DNA of 38,782 nucleotides from Eubacterium sp. (lineage in GTDB: Bacteria; Bacillota_A; Clostridia; Lachnospirales; Lachnospiraceae), in the NCBI GenBank assembly GCA_017475785.1, contig JAFVEX010000097.1:1-38782 (forward strand), given 5' to 3'. The position numbers and the translations under genes are program-made. Positions within the stretch are counted from its first letter, which is position 1; each line of letters starts with the position of its first letter. Positions 17,401 through 24,924 of this stretch are shown piece by piece. The notes beneath the pieces were generated by a model. It was not told the origin of the DNA. It saw only the letters and a program-made list of their open reading frames with translations, and searched no databases.

Positions 17401-17657
17401 GTGTCATCCTCTTTGACAACCTTCAAAACATCCAGGCCGGACATCACCGGCATCATAATATCCAGAAGCACCAGAGAGAGCGTCTCCCTGTACGCGCGGA
17501 TTTTTTCAATCGTCTCCGCTCCGTCGCACGCGAAAATAATCTCATATTCCGAGTTCAGCATTCCGCCCAGTATTTCGCGATTGATGAATTCATCATCCGC
17601 AATCAGGATCTGCCGTTTTCTGTTGTCTGACCGGGTATGATCATTTATTTTTGACAT
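14451..17657 (-). CDS. REC-GGDEF-EAL-membrane sensor-GGDEF fusion, c-di-GMP turnover
   Basis: This 1068-residue protein, in order, has a receiver domain (about 15-135; acidic D21/D22, phospho-acceptor D66, K116), a degenerate GGDEF domain (CRREADTFMVYC in place of GGDEF), a complete EAL phosphodiesterase domain (EALVRW, VNVSRIDLF, EVTES, DDFGTGYSSL, EGVET), a linker, a membrane helix (ASIFFLIITIIASVALLVAD), an external sensor region of about 170 residues, a second helix and an intact GGDEF cyclase (RIGGDEFAVV) with an RSVD inhibitory site five residues before GGDEF. It can plausibly both make and break c-di-GMP. The ATG at 17657 has GGGAGGTG ten bases upstream; an upstream TTG overlaps that site and was rejected. 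It follows the rRNA methylase by 36 bases. Confidence 0.9.
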   Translation of the reverse strand: MSKINDHTRSDNRKRQILIADDEFINREILGGMLNSEYEIIFACDGAETIEKIRAYRETLSLVLLDIMMPVMSGLDVLKVVKEDDTISDIPIIVTTAEKETEIESLELGAIDFIPKPYPAVGVVLARLRRTIELSEDRDTIRYTERDVLTGLYNKEYFYRYALQFDQFHKDLEMDACIVDVNHFHMINDRYGKAYGDEVLKKVGDQLLASVKDDSGIVCRREADTFMVYCPHREDYDQIMEQAAAGLIDDGTAENRVRLRLGIYSNVNREIDIEQRFDRAKMAADTVKGSFTKTIAYYDKSLHDHQLYMEQLIEDFPAAIAENQFQVYYQPKFDIRPDTPVLTSAEALVRWIHPVFGMISPGIFIPLFEENGLIQRLDMYVWREAAGQIREWKDRLHYSVPVSVNVSRIDLFDANLAEKLQSIMREFSLTGKDFLLEVTESAYTQDAERIIRTVEHLRSLGFQVEMDDFGTGYSSLHMISSLPVDALKLDMQFIRNAFQEGGNTHMLEVIIGISDFLSVPVIAEGVETEEQLHALKLLGCDIVQGYFFSKPVPAEEFEAFILQKKEADLANAHAQGEKSTAGASPSEGEVIAQKARLNVLRHNQETPVSEVTDLHAAQDHGNEQTGIQLKTASIFFLIITIIASVALLVADLSVTAGYQRMEKASDRYIASQMAASDMESGSDYLTDRVRCFVVTGEVEYLNDFIEEVQVTRRRDNAVEGLDKLLEGSSDLTALENLNAALKLSNELIDVENHAMRLTIESGNYDLNKIPEEIKSIELTPEEKEMSPEELRRAAETYVFDNNYMHYKDRIRESVRLCTQALIRSSSQELEQASVKLSMLVQIQTALTIVLLLIMLGIVVMITQMIRKPLTNMVKKMQKQETIPPTGVEELRFVTRIYNKILKENQEARERLSHEASHDALTGLFNRGAYDLWMESADTEHIALLLIDVDYFKSVNDTYGHAIGDRVLKRVAEILKNSFRSVDIICRIGGDEFAVVMTRVDSSMRQLVYNKISHANDLLQHPKDDLPPVSLSVGVAFSDRENPKGDIFKDADTALYRVKEAGRKGCVIY

Positions 17658-17693
17658 AAACCGATAACACCTCCCGTACAAGAAGAAACTTGA

Positions 17694-19106
17694 TTATCCT
17701 GCCTTGCGCAGGCAGCAAACACACTCAACGTGAACGCCCATTGAAAACTGGTCAAATGGCTGTGCCAGCTCCAGCCTGTACCCCTTATTGCAGAGCACGC
17801 TCAGATCCCTGGCCAGCGTTGACGGGTTGCAGCTGACGTAAATGACGCGCGCCGGACTGATCTGTGCAATCGTCTCCAGCAGCTGCGCGTCGCAGCCTTT
17901 CCTCGGCGGATCTACGACGACGACGTCCGCGCGAAGATTCCTTTCCACGATCAGGCGCGGAATCACTTCTTCCGCTTTTCCCACAAAAAACTCCGCGTTC
18001 TGTATTCCATTTAACGCGGCGTTTCTTCTGGCGTCACCGATGGCCTGCGGCACAATTTCGACGCCGTAAACTGTCCTGGCGTGCCTTGCCAGAAACAGAG
18101 AGATCGTTCCAATCCCGCAGTAGAGATCAAACACGGTCTCCTTACCGGTCAGCCGCGCGCACTCCAGAACCTTGCGGTAAAGTCGTTCGGTCTGCCGCGG
18201 ATTCACCTGATAAAATGACAGCGGTGAAACCGCGAACTGAACATCCTCCAGACAATCCATCATGTACTCCCGGCCCCATATTACCTGGCAGGATTCTCCC
18301 ATGATGACATTCGTCTGATTTCGGTTGACGCTATAGGAGATGCTGACAATTCCGCAGTCCAGCGCGGCAAGCCGCCCGGAAAGCTCTCTGCTTCGCGACA
18401 GCTGATTCGCGTTAATCACCAGGCAGACCAGCACCTCATCTGTATAATAGCCGCACCGGATCAGGACATGCCGGACAACCCCGCGGTGAAATTCTTCGTC
18501 GTAGGCACTGATATGAAACTGCTTCATCCAGCAAAGAATTTCCTTCAGAATGAGATTGTTTTTGTCATGCCCGATCAGGCAGGAGATGTCCGTGTCAAAT
18601 CCATCGCCCTCCGGACCGGCAGACGTGCGCAGCAGCGGCACAATCCTGTGGCTGTGCGCAGCAAAAAAACCCGCAATAAGCCGCCCCTCCCGGTCACGCC
18701 CGATCGGAAACTGCGCCTTGTTGCGGTAGTGGAAGGGATCGTCCATGCGGACGAGCGGCTCCATTGGCGGATCCGCGATACCGCCGATCCGTATCAGATC
18801 ATTCTTTACTTTTTGTTCTTTCCAGATACACTGCCCTTCATATGAGAAGCTCTGCAGCTGGCAGCCTCCGCATGGGCCTGCCAGTGAGCACGGCGGCTTT
18901 TCGCGGTCCGGCGAAGGCTCGATCACTTCCAGGAGTTTTGCGTAGGCGTAATGCTTTTTTGCCTTCATGATCCTGACAGACACCAGGTCTCCCGGCACCG
19001 CGTCCCTCACAAAAAGTGTAAAGCCTTCCGCCTTGCCGATTCCTTCCCCGTCGAGGCCGATATCTGTAATTCTGACCACTGCCGTGTCATTTTTCCTGAA
19101 TTCCAT
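17694..19106 (-). CDS. rlmCD: 23S rRNA (uracil-C5)-methyltransferase, RlmCD/RumA type
   Basis: This enzyme makes 5-methyluridine in 23S rRNA; in low-GC Gram-positives one protein (RlmCD) modifies both U747 and U1939. The 470-residue sequence has an N-terminal TRAM domain (about 1-60), an iron-sulfur cluster set C73, C79, C82 (CSLAGPCGGC) with C176 as the likely fourth ligand, the SAM motif FDLYCGIGTISLFLA, VVVDPPRKGC and the nucleophile in YVSCNPSTLARD. A TGATACAAT extended -10 lies at 19129-19121 overlapping the end of the preceding gene, giving a very short leader if used. The paralogue TrmFO/TrmA roles cannot be excluded by sequence alone. Confidence 0.9.
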   Translation of the reverse strand: MEFRKNDTAVVRITDIGLDGEGIGKAEGFTLFVRDAVPGDLVSVRIMKAKKHYAYAKLLEVIEPSPDREKPPCSLAGPCGGCQLQSFSYEGQCIWKEQKVKNDLIRIGGIADPPMEPLVRMDDPFHYRNKAQFPIGRDREGRLIAGFFAAHSHRIVPLLRTSAGPEGDGFDTDISCLIGHDKNNLILKEILCWMKQFHISAYDEEFHRGVVRHVLIRCGYYTDEVLVCLVINANQLSRSRELSGRLAALDCGIVSISYSVNRNQTNVIMGESCQVIWGREYMMDCLEDVQFAVSPLSFYQVNPRQTERLYRKVLECARLTGKETVFDLYCGIGTISLFLARHARTVYGVEIVPQAIGDARRNAALNGIQNAEFFVGKAEEVIPRLIVERNLRADVVVVDPPRKGCDAQLLETIAQISPARVIYVSCNPSTLARDLSVLCNKGYRLELAQPFDQFSMGVHVECVCCLRKAG

Positions 19107-19126
19107 GTCCGTCCCGACCTATTGTA

Positions 19127-20074
19127 TCATCCTGTTGTTTTCCGCACATTAGATTCCAGTGTGCGGTTAAAACCGAGCCACTCCACCGTGCTCTTTTCAT
19201 TTGCCTGAAAGAGCTCCTTTAATGTTTCCATTCTGGCGTCGGTAATATCAGCCAGACTGAGCGCCAGCGCCTCCGCGAGCGCGGGTTTCTTTGGGGAGCC
19301 GTACTCCAGCTCGCCGTGATGGGCGATGACGCAGTGCTTCAGCTCATTTGCCAGACGCGGCGGAAAATCCGGTATCTTTGCGATCGCGTCGTGAATCATC
19401 TCCGTCCCAATCACAATATGCCCGAGCAGCTGCCCTTCATCCGTGTAGGAGTTTTCCGGAAAAGCGGAAAGCTCTCTCACCTTGCCGATGTCATGGAGAA
19501 GTGCCGCCGAGAGCAGAAGGTCTCTGTTGAGCACCGGATAAGATTCCGCGTAAAAATCGCAGAGCCGCGCCACGGAAAGTGTGTGCTCCAGAAGGCCTCC
19601 GATAAAGCCATGATGGATTGATTTCGCTGCAGACCCGTCGCAAAATCTGCGGACAAACGTCTGGTCTTCGACGAAAAACTGCGTCAGCACCTGTTTCAGA
19701 TATGGATTCTGGATGCTCTCAATCATCTGGCACAGCTCATGATACATCGACTCGATATTTTTCTCTGTTGAGGGCATGTAATCAGCCGGATTATACTCTC
19801 CCTCCCTGGCCTTTCTCGCCCGCTTGATGGAGATTTGCAGCGCGCCGTTATAATTGGTCACGTCACCGACGACGTCAATAAAATCGAGATCCGAAAACTC
19901 CTCGATCCCCGGGGAATCCGGATCCCAGATTTTTCCGTTCAATGTGCCGGTCTTGTCCATCAGGACGACATTGTCGTATGGCCTGCCGTTTTTTGTCACC
20001 GCGCTCTGGCGGTATTTGCACAGATAGATGCCGGCCGCTCTGCTGCCGGCATCCAGCTCACTGATAAATTTCAT
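19127..20074 (-). CDS. yhaM: YhaM-like 3'-5' exoribonuclease (OB fold + HD domain)
   Basis: From the ATG at 20074 the protein has 315 residues, matching YhaM of Bacillus (about 314). It has an N-terminal OB-fold nucleic-acid domain (about 1-95, KYRQSAVTKNGRPYDNVVLMD), then an HD phosphohydrolase domain with HTLSVARLCDFYAE, LLHDIGK and CVIAHHGELEYG. YhaM trims RNA or DNA from the 3' end with Mn2+. The frame can be extended 41 codons upstream, but those codons come from a 35-bp tandem repeat and have no homology, so the inner start is preferred. RNase Y is encoded elsewhere in the window. Confidence 0.9.
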   Translation of the reverse strand: MKFISELDAGSRAAGIYLCKYRQSAVTKNGRPYDNVVLMDKTGTLNGKIWDPDSPGIEEFSDLDFIDVVGDVTNYNGALQISIKRARKAREGEYNPADYMPSTEKNIESMYHELCQMIESIQNPYLKQVLTQFFVEDQTFVRRFCDGSAAKSIHHGFIGGLLEHTLSVARLCDFYAESYPVLNRDLLLSAALLHDIGKVRELSAFPENSYTDEGQLLGHIVIGTEMIHDAIAKIPDFPPRLANELKHCVIAHHGELEYGSPKKPALAEALALSLADITDARMETLKELFQANEKSTVEWLGFNRTLESNVRKTTG

Positions 20075-20134
20075 AAAATCAAATACGTCCTTTCCGCCGT
20101 ATTCCAATGACAGCCAGAAACCATCCGGTCTTCC

Positions 20135-20225
20135 CTTGCGGCAGCCATTCCGCGGAGTACATCTTACCCCTTGCGGCAGCCATTCCGCATAGTACATCTT
20201 ATCCTATGCGGCAGCCATTTCGCAG
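20135..20225. repeat. 35-bp tandem repeats, 2.6 copies
   Basis: Units start at 20135, 20170 and 20205 (third partial). Each has the core GCGGCAGCCATTCCGC, which can form a 5-bp hairpin. The first two share AGTACATCTTA and differ at only a few positions. In minus orientation each full unit contains AAGGGGTAAGATG or GGATAAGATG, resembling a ribosome binding site plus ATG. The array fills the gap between the HtrA-like gene stop and yhaM. Confidence 0.85.
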
Positions 20226-20231
20226 AGTCCT

Positions 20232-21608
20232 TCAGATTTCTGACAACGTCATCTCAAACTTCATTTCTTCATATCCGTCCACACCCTTGCGCATAGCTGT
20301 CAGTGTAACGGTCTGTCCCGGCTCACATTCACTCAGAAACGCCGTAAACTCTCCTGCCGAGACGATATCTGTGTCATCCGCCTTTGTGATCACATCCAGC
20401 TGCATCAGGCCCGCCAGCATTGCCGGCGCGTCTGTCTGTGTCTCCAGCACGATCAGGCCGGAAGGCAGCCCTGTCTTCCTGTGAACAGCCCCTGTCACGG
20501 TTTCTCCGCGGATTCCCGCGAAGGCTCTTGGCTCGTCATTGGACAGCGTGTCAATCAGGCTGGTGATTTCCGAGATTCCAAGTGCCTGCACGATGCTTCC
20601 GGATGAGCCGCCCAGCGACTGGCAGATTACGCCGACGACTCTTCCGTCCAGATTGATCAGGACGCCGGAGCCGGTCTGGCTTCCCTGGATATCTGTGGTG
20701 AACAGGTGATAGTGCGTATCATAAAGCGACAGCTCACTCCCCGCGGATGTAATAATGCCCGCGGAAATCATCCCTTCGTAGCCCATCGGACTGCCGACAG
20801 CTATGACCGGTTCTCCTCTGCCAAGCGTATACGAAGTCCCAAGCTTCGCGATCTGCAGAGACCCCTGCGTCGATTCATCGACCGAATCTTTTTCTGCCCG
20901 GATGACCGCCAGGCCTGTATTGGCGTCTGAACGGATCTTTTCTGCCCCGGCCTCTGCCTGACTGGAAAAGCGGACAGTAATTTCCTCTGCATCCTCCAGC
21001 GCCGCATTCTCCGTCAGAATATAGTAGGTTGTGTCATCCTCAGCGATCAGGACGCCCGTAACCTGCTGCGCGTTTTCGTAACTCTCATTGAAGTAGTCTA
21101 ATTCATTCTGTATGCCGAATACCTGCACCAGGAATTTTTCACTGTCTGCCGCGATGAAATTCATGCGTTTCTGGAGTTCCCGGTACTGCGCCACGGGATC
21201 CTGCGTCTCTTCCGGCTCCTCTTCGGGCTCCGGTGTCTCCTCCGGCTCCTCTGTCGGCTCAGGCGTGGGCGTCGGCGTCGGCGACGGGGATGGCGTGGCC
21301 GTGGGCGTCGCAGAAGACGCACGCTCACCGTCAGAAGAATCTTTGACATCCGAATTGTCCTCAGTACTGTCTGCAGAGACGCTCACCCGCCCCTTTTTTT
21401 GCCCGGACTCACCGACCAGCCGGTTTGCGACAGGACAGACCTTCACAAAGACGAAGGCCGCGATTACCCCGGCCGCCGCCGCGCCGATCACAAGCTGAAT
21501 GATGCGCAAAACGGTCTTTCTGCGGTCCCGCGGAGGCTTGATCACCTCTTTGATAAACGGATATTCTTTCTGATCCTGTTTCTCTCTGTCCGAAGGATTC
21601 TGCTGCAT
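20232..21608 (-). CDS. Membrane-anchored HtrA-like protein, catalytic triad degenerate, PDZ domain
   Basis: This 458-residue protein has a cytoplasmic N-terminus, one membrane helix (about 37-60, LVIGAAAAGVIAAFVFVKV), a Ser/Thr/Pro then Glu/Pro-rich linker (about 90-140), a trypsin-like HtrA domain and a C-terminal PDZ domain (GLPSGLIVLETQTDAPA, GLMQLDVITKAD). The HtrA triad positions are altered: where TNYHVVEGA is usual it reads TENAALEDA, where DPLTDLAVL is usual it reads DANTGLAVI, and GNSGG is replaced by SQTGSG. It is therefore probably a non-proteolytic binding protein. ATG at 21608 with GGGTGGA upstream is preferred over the TTG five codons earlier. Confidence 0.85.
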   Translation of the reverse strand: MQQNPSDREKQDQKEYPFIKEVIKPPRDRRKTVLRIIQLVIGAAAAGVIAAFVFVKVCPVANRLVGESGQKKGRVSVSADSTEDNSDVKDSSDGERASSATPTATPSPSPTPTPTPEPTEEPEETPEPEEEPEETQDPVAQYRELQKRMNFIAADSEKFLVQVFGIQNELDYFNESYENAQQVTGVLIAEDDTTYYILTENAALEDAEEITVRFSSQAEAGAEKIRSDANTGLAVIRAEKDSVDESTQGSLQIAKLGTSYTLGRGEPVIAVGSPMGYEGMISAGIITSAGSELSLYDTHYHLFTTDIQGSQTGSGVLINLDGRVVGVICQSLGGSSGSIVQALGISEITSLIDTLSNDEPRAFAGIRGETVTGAVHRKTGLPSGLIVLETQTDAPAMLAGLMQLDVITKADDTDIVSAGEFTAFLSECEPGQTVTLTAMRKGVDGYEEMKFEMTLSEI

Positions 21609-21709
21609 AACTATTCCACCCAATACGAACGTTATGTTTTCGAGAAAAAAGAAGCCAATAATTTTATTTATTCTATCAGATGATTATGAACGAACTGTTA
21701 AGAAAATGG

Positions 21710-21737
21710 TTCATATTTTCATGTTTTGTGGTAAACT
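21710..21737 (+). promoter_or_regulatory. Extended -10 promoter of mutS2
   Basis: TGG-TAAACT (TAAACT 21732-21737) with TTCATA at 21710-21715 (16-base spacer; GTTCAT gives 17). The -10 ends six bases before the mutS2 ATG, so the transcript would begin at the start codon. Confidence 0.55.
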
Positions 21738-21743
21738 GAAAAT

Positions 21744-24176
21744 ATGAACGAAAAAGCACTGAATACATTGGAATTTCACAAAATTACAGACCGCCTCTCG
21801 TCGCTTGCCACCTGTCCACTCGGGCAGGCGGCCTGCAGAGCGCTGAAGCCTCTTAGTGAGCTGACGGCGATCGACCAGCTGCAGGAAGAAACCTCGGCCG
21901 CGCTGGGGAGGCTGTTCCGAAACGGCACCCCTTCCTTTGGCGGCGCGAAGGATATTTTTATGTCATTCAAACGGCTGGAAGCAGGCAGTCCGCTCTCTGT
22001 ACACGAGCTTCTGATGACTGCCGATCTTCTGGAGACTGCCGGCCGCGCGAAGGCTTACGGGCACGCAGACGAAAAAGCAGAGCCCGACTGTCTCACGCCG
22101 GTCTTCCAGGCACTGGAGCCCCTGCCGCTGCTCTCCTCAAGAATCCGGCACTGCATTATATCCGAGGAGGAGATCAGCTCCGACGCGAGTCCGGAGCTGC
22201 GCAGGATCCGCCGCGCCATCCGCACAAACGCCGACCGGATCCGCACACAGATGACGGAGCTGATGAACGGCTCGCTTCGCACGTATCTGCAGGATGCCGT
22301 CGTCACGATGCGCGACGGGCGGTACTGCCTGCCTGTAAAAGCGGAATACCGCGCGTCGGTGCCAGGCATGATTCATGACCAGTCTTCCACCGGGGCGACG
22401 CTTTTCATTGAGCCCATGGCAATTGTGCGGCTCAACAATGACATCCGCGCGCTCGAGATTCAGGAGGAGCGCGAAATCGAGCGGATTCTCGCGGAGCTCT
22501 CGGAGGAGACAGCCGTGTACAGCGGCCAGATCCGCCAGAACCTGCAGTATCTGGTATCGCTCGACTTTATCTTCGCCCGGGCAAAGCTCGCCATGGACAT
22601 GAACGCGACCCGTCCGCTCCTGAACAGCGACGGAATCATCGAGCTGCGGAAAGCCCGGCACCCTCTCATTCCCAAAGGCGACGTCGTCCCGATCGACATC
22701 AACCTCGGAAAAACGTTTGATCTTCTGATCGTGACAGGCCCGAACACCGGCGGAAAGACGGTTTCCCTGAAGACCATCGGCCTGCTGACGCTGATGGGGC
22801 AGGCAGGACTTCACATCCCGGCGCTGGACCGCTCCTCTGTCGCTGTTTTCCGGGAGGTATACGCGGATATCGGCGACGAACAGAGTATTGAGCAGTCGCT
22901 GAGCACCTTTTCATCACACATGACAAACACGGTCTCCTTTCTGGAGAAAGCAGACCGCGATTCCCTCGTGCTGTTCGACGAGCTCGGCGCGGGAACCGAC
23001 CCGACCGAGGGCGCCGCGCTTGCGATCGCGATCCTGCAGTATCTGCACCAGCAGGGGATCCGCACGATGGCCACGACGCATTACAGCGAACTGAAGCTCT
23101 ACGCGCTTCAGACAGAGGGCGTAGAGAACGCGAGCTGTGAGTTCGATGTCAGTACCCTGCGGCCGACCTACAAGCTGCTGATCGGCGTTCCCGGGAAAAG
23201 CAACGCGTTTGCGATCTCAAGGCGCCTGGGACTGCCGGATCACATCATCGAGCTGGCGCGGACAAAGATCGATGAGCAGGACGCTTCCTTCGAAGATGTT
23301 CTCTCCTCTCTTGAGGAACGAAGACTCGCGCTCGAGCGCCAGTACGCGGATCTCGCGCAGGCGCGGGCAGATGTGGAGGACGCACAGAAAAGCTGGGAAG
23401 ACCGGCAGCGCCGTCTGAACAACGCCAGAGACCGCGTCATACGCGAGGCAAACGAGGAAGCGCGCGCAATCCTGCAGAGCGCGAAGGACTACGCAGACCA
23501 GACGATCAAGGACGTCCGGAAGCTGGGAAGCCGCGCGGGCAGTCTGAACGAGCTTGAAAAACGCCGGAGCGCGCTTCGCGGCGAAATGAGCAAGCATGAG
23601 AAAAAGCTGGCGGCACAGCCGGCGCGGCGCACTTCAAAGGAGCTGCGTCCCGAAGACATCCGGCCGGGTGATTCCGTCAAGGTACTCAGCATGAACCTGA
23701 AGGGAATCGTCGCATCCACCCCGGACAGCAAAGGCAACCTCTTCGTGCGGATGGGAATCATGCGGACAAAGGTCAACATCAATGATCTGGAGCTTCTGAC
23801 CGAACCGGAGATTCTGACGGAAGGCAAGGCATCGCCGCAGAAGCCCGCTCCAAAGAAAAAAACGCCCGGTGCTTTTGGGAAAAGCGGCGGCACAGGCGCC
23901 TCCAATATCCGCATGGATAAATCTATGTCCGCCGGGATGGAAATCAACCTGCTCGGAAAAACAGTGGATGAAGCATCCGCTGCACTCGATAAATTTATTG
24001 ATGATGCTTATCTGGCCCATATATCAACCGTGCGGATCATTCATGGAAAAGGAACTGGCAGGCTGCGCGAGGGCGTTCACACGTATCTGCGCTCTCACCG
24101 CCTCGTAAAAAAATTCCGCCTCGCCGAATTCGGTGAAGGGGACGCCGGCGTTACCATTGCCGAGCTGCGCGAGTAA
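21744..24176 (+). CDS. mutS2: MutS2 ATPase with Smr domain
   Basis: This 810-residue MutS2 has the family N-terminus (NTLEFHKITDRLSS), clamp/core region, Walker A GPNTGGKTVSLKT (about 332-344), Walker B LVLFDELGAGTDPTEGAAL, a coiled-coil linker (about 510-640) and a C-terminal Smr domain with IIHGKGTGRLR. MutS2 acts on branched DNA and, in Bacillus, on collided ribosomes. The Smr motif LDLR is replaced by INLL while HGKGTG is kept, so nuclease activity may be reduced. There is no Shine-Dalgarno sequence before the ATG although the N-terminus matches the family start. The two-component genes follow 33 bases downstream. Confidence 0.95.
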   Translation: MNEKALNTLEFHKITDRLSSLATCPLGQAACRALKPLSELTAIDQLQEETSAALGRLFRNGTPSFGGAKDIFMSFKRLEAGSPLSVHELLMTADLLETAGRAKAYGHADEKAEPDCLTPVFQALEPLPLLSSRIRHCIISEEEISSDASPELRRIRRAIRTNADRIRTQMTELMNGSLRTYLQDAVVTMRDGRYCLPVKAEYRASVPGMIHDQSSTGATLFIEPMAIVRLNNDIRALEIQEEREIERILAELSEETAVYSGQIRQNLQYLVSLDFIFARAKLAMDMNATRPLLNSDGIIELRKARHPLIPKGDVVPIDINLGKTFDLLIVTGPNTGGKTVSLKTIGLLTLMGQAGLHIPALDRSSVAVFREVYADIGDEQSIEQSLSTFSSHMTNTVSFLEKADRDSLVLFDELGAGTDPTEGAALAIAILQYLHQQGIRTMATTHYSELKLYALQTEGVENASCEFDVSTLRPTYKLLIGVPGKSNAFAISRRLGLPDHIIELARTKIDEQDASFEDVLSSLEERRLALERQYADLAQARADVEDAQKSWEDRQRRLNNARDRVIREANEEARAILQSAKDYADQTIKDVRKLGSRAGSLNELEKRRSALRGEMSKHEKKLAAQPARRTSKELRPEDIRPGDSVKVLSMNLKGIVASTPDSKGNLFVRMGIMRTKVNINDLELLTEPEILTEGKASPQKPAPKKKTPGAFGKSGGTGASNIRMDKSMSAGMEINLLGKTVDEASAALDKFIDDAYLAHISTVRIIHGKGTGRLREGVHTYLRSHRLVKKFRLAEFGEGDAGVTIAELRE

Positions 24177-24209
24177 CAGAGAACGCATCAAGAATCGAAA
24201 GGAATCCAT

Positions 24210-24914
24210 ATGACCACCAGACAGAAAATACTGATTGTAGATGACGATCAAAATATCGCGGAGCTGATTTCGCTGTATCTGACAAAAGAATTATACGACA
24301 ACCGGATCGCAAATGACGGGCGGGAGGCGCTGCAGCTGTTCCGTGAGTTCGAACCGGACCTGATTCTTCTGGACATCATGCTTCCGGGGATGGACGGCTA
24401 TGAGGTCTGCCGCGAAATCCGCCACACCTCAAATGTGCCAATCATCATGCTCTCGGCAAAGGGAGAGGTTTTCGACAAGGTGCTGGGACTGGAGCTCGGC
24501 GCGGATGACTATATCATCAAACCGTTTGACTCAAAGGAGCTTGTCGCGCGCGTCAAGGCGGTTCTGCGCCGCTACAAGAACCAGCAGGCAGCTCCGGCGC
24601 CCGCAAACGGCGAGAAGGTCGTGCAGTGCAAGGATCTGATTATCAATCTGACAAACTATTCCGTCAATTATAAGGGCAAAAACATCGACATGCCGCCGAA
24701 GGAACTGGAACTCCTGTACTTCCTGGCTTCCTCTCCGAATCAGGTGTTTACACGGGAGCAGCTGCTTGACCACATCTGGGGATACGAGTACGTCGGTGAC
24801 ACGAGAACGGTAGACGTCCACATCAAGCGTCTGCGCGAAAAAATTCATGACAGTGACAGCTGGTCAATCGGCACTGTGTGGGGCGTCGGCTATAAGTTTG
24901 AGCTGAAACAGTAA
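24210..24914 (+). CDS. OmpR/PhoB-family response regulator
   Basis: This 234-residue regulator has a receiver domain (1-120; D11-D13, phospho-acceptor D55 in LLDIMLPGMDGYE, KPF lysine near 105) and a C-terminal winged helix (about 140-232) with PPKELELLYFLASSPNQVFT, DHIWGYEYVGDTRTVDVHIK and VGYKF. The ribosome binding site is AAAGGA. It is ten bases upstream of its cognate kinase and just after mutS2. Target genes cannot be read from the window. Confidence 0.95.
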   Translation: MTTRQKILIVDDDQNIAELISLYLTKELYDNRIANDGREALQLFREFEPDLILLDIMLPGMDGYEVCREIRHTSNVPIIMLSAKGEVFDKVLGLELGADDYIIKPFDSKELVARVKAVLRRYKNQQAAPAPANGEKVVQCKDLIINLTNYSVNYKGKNIDMPPKELELLYFLASSPNQVFTREQLLDHIWGYEYVGDTRTVDVHIKRLREKIHDSDSWSIGTVWGVGYKFELKQ

Positions 24915-24924
24915 GGAACCTTTT

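Noticed and set aside
20075..20197. N-terminal extension of the YhaM-like frame
   Set aside because: The 41 extra codons are largely made from the tandem repeat, and family members begin at the inner ATG.
20135..20225. CRISPR array
   Set aside because: Units are directly contiguous with no unique spacers and no cas genes are present.
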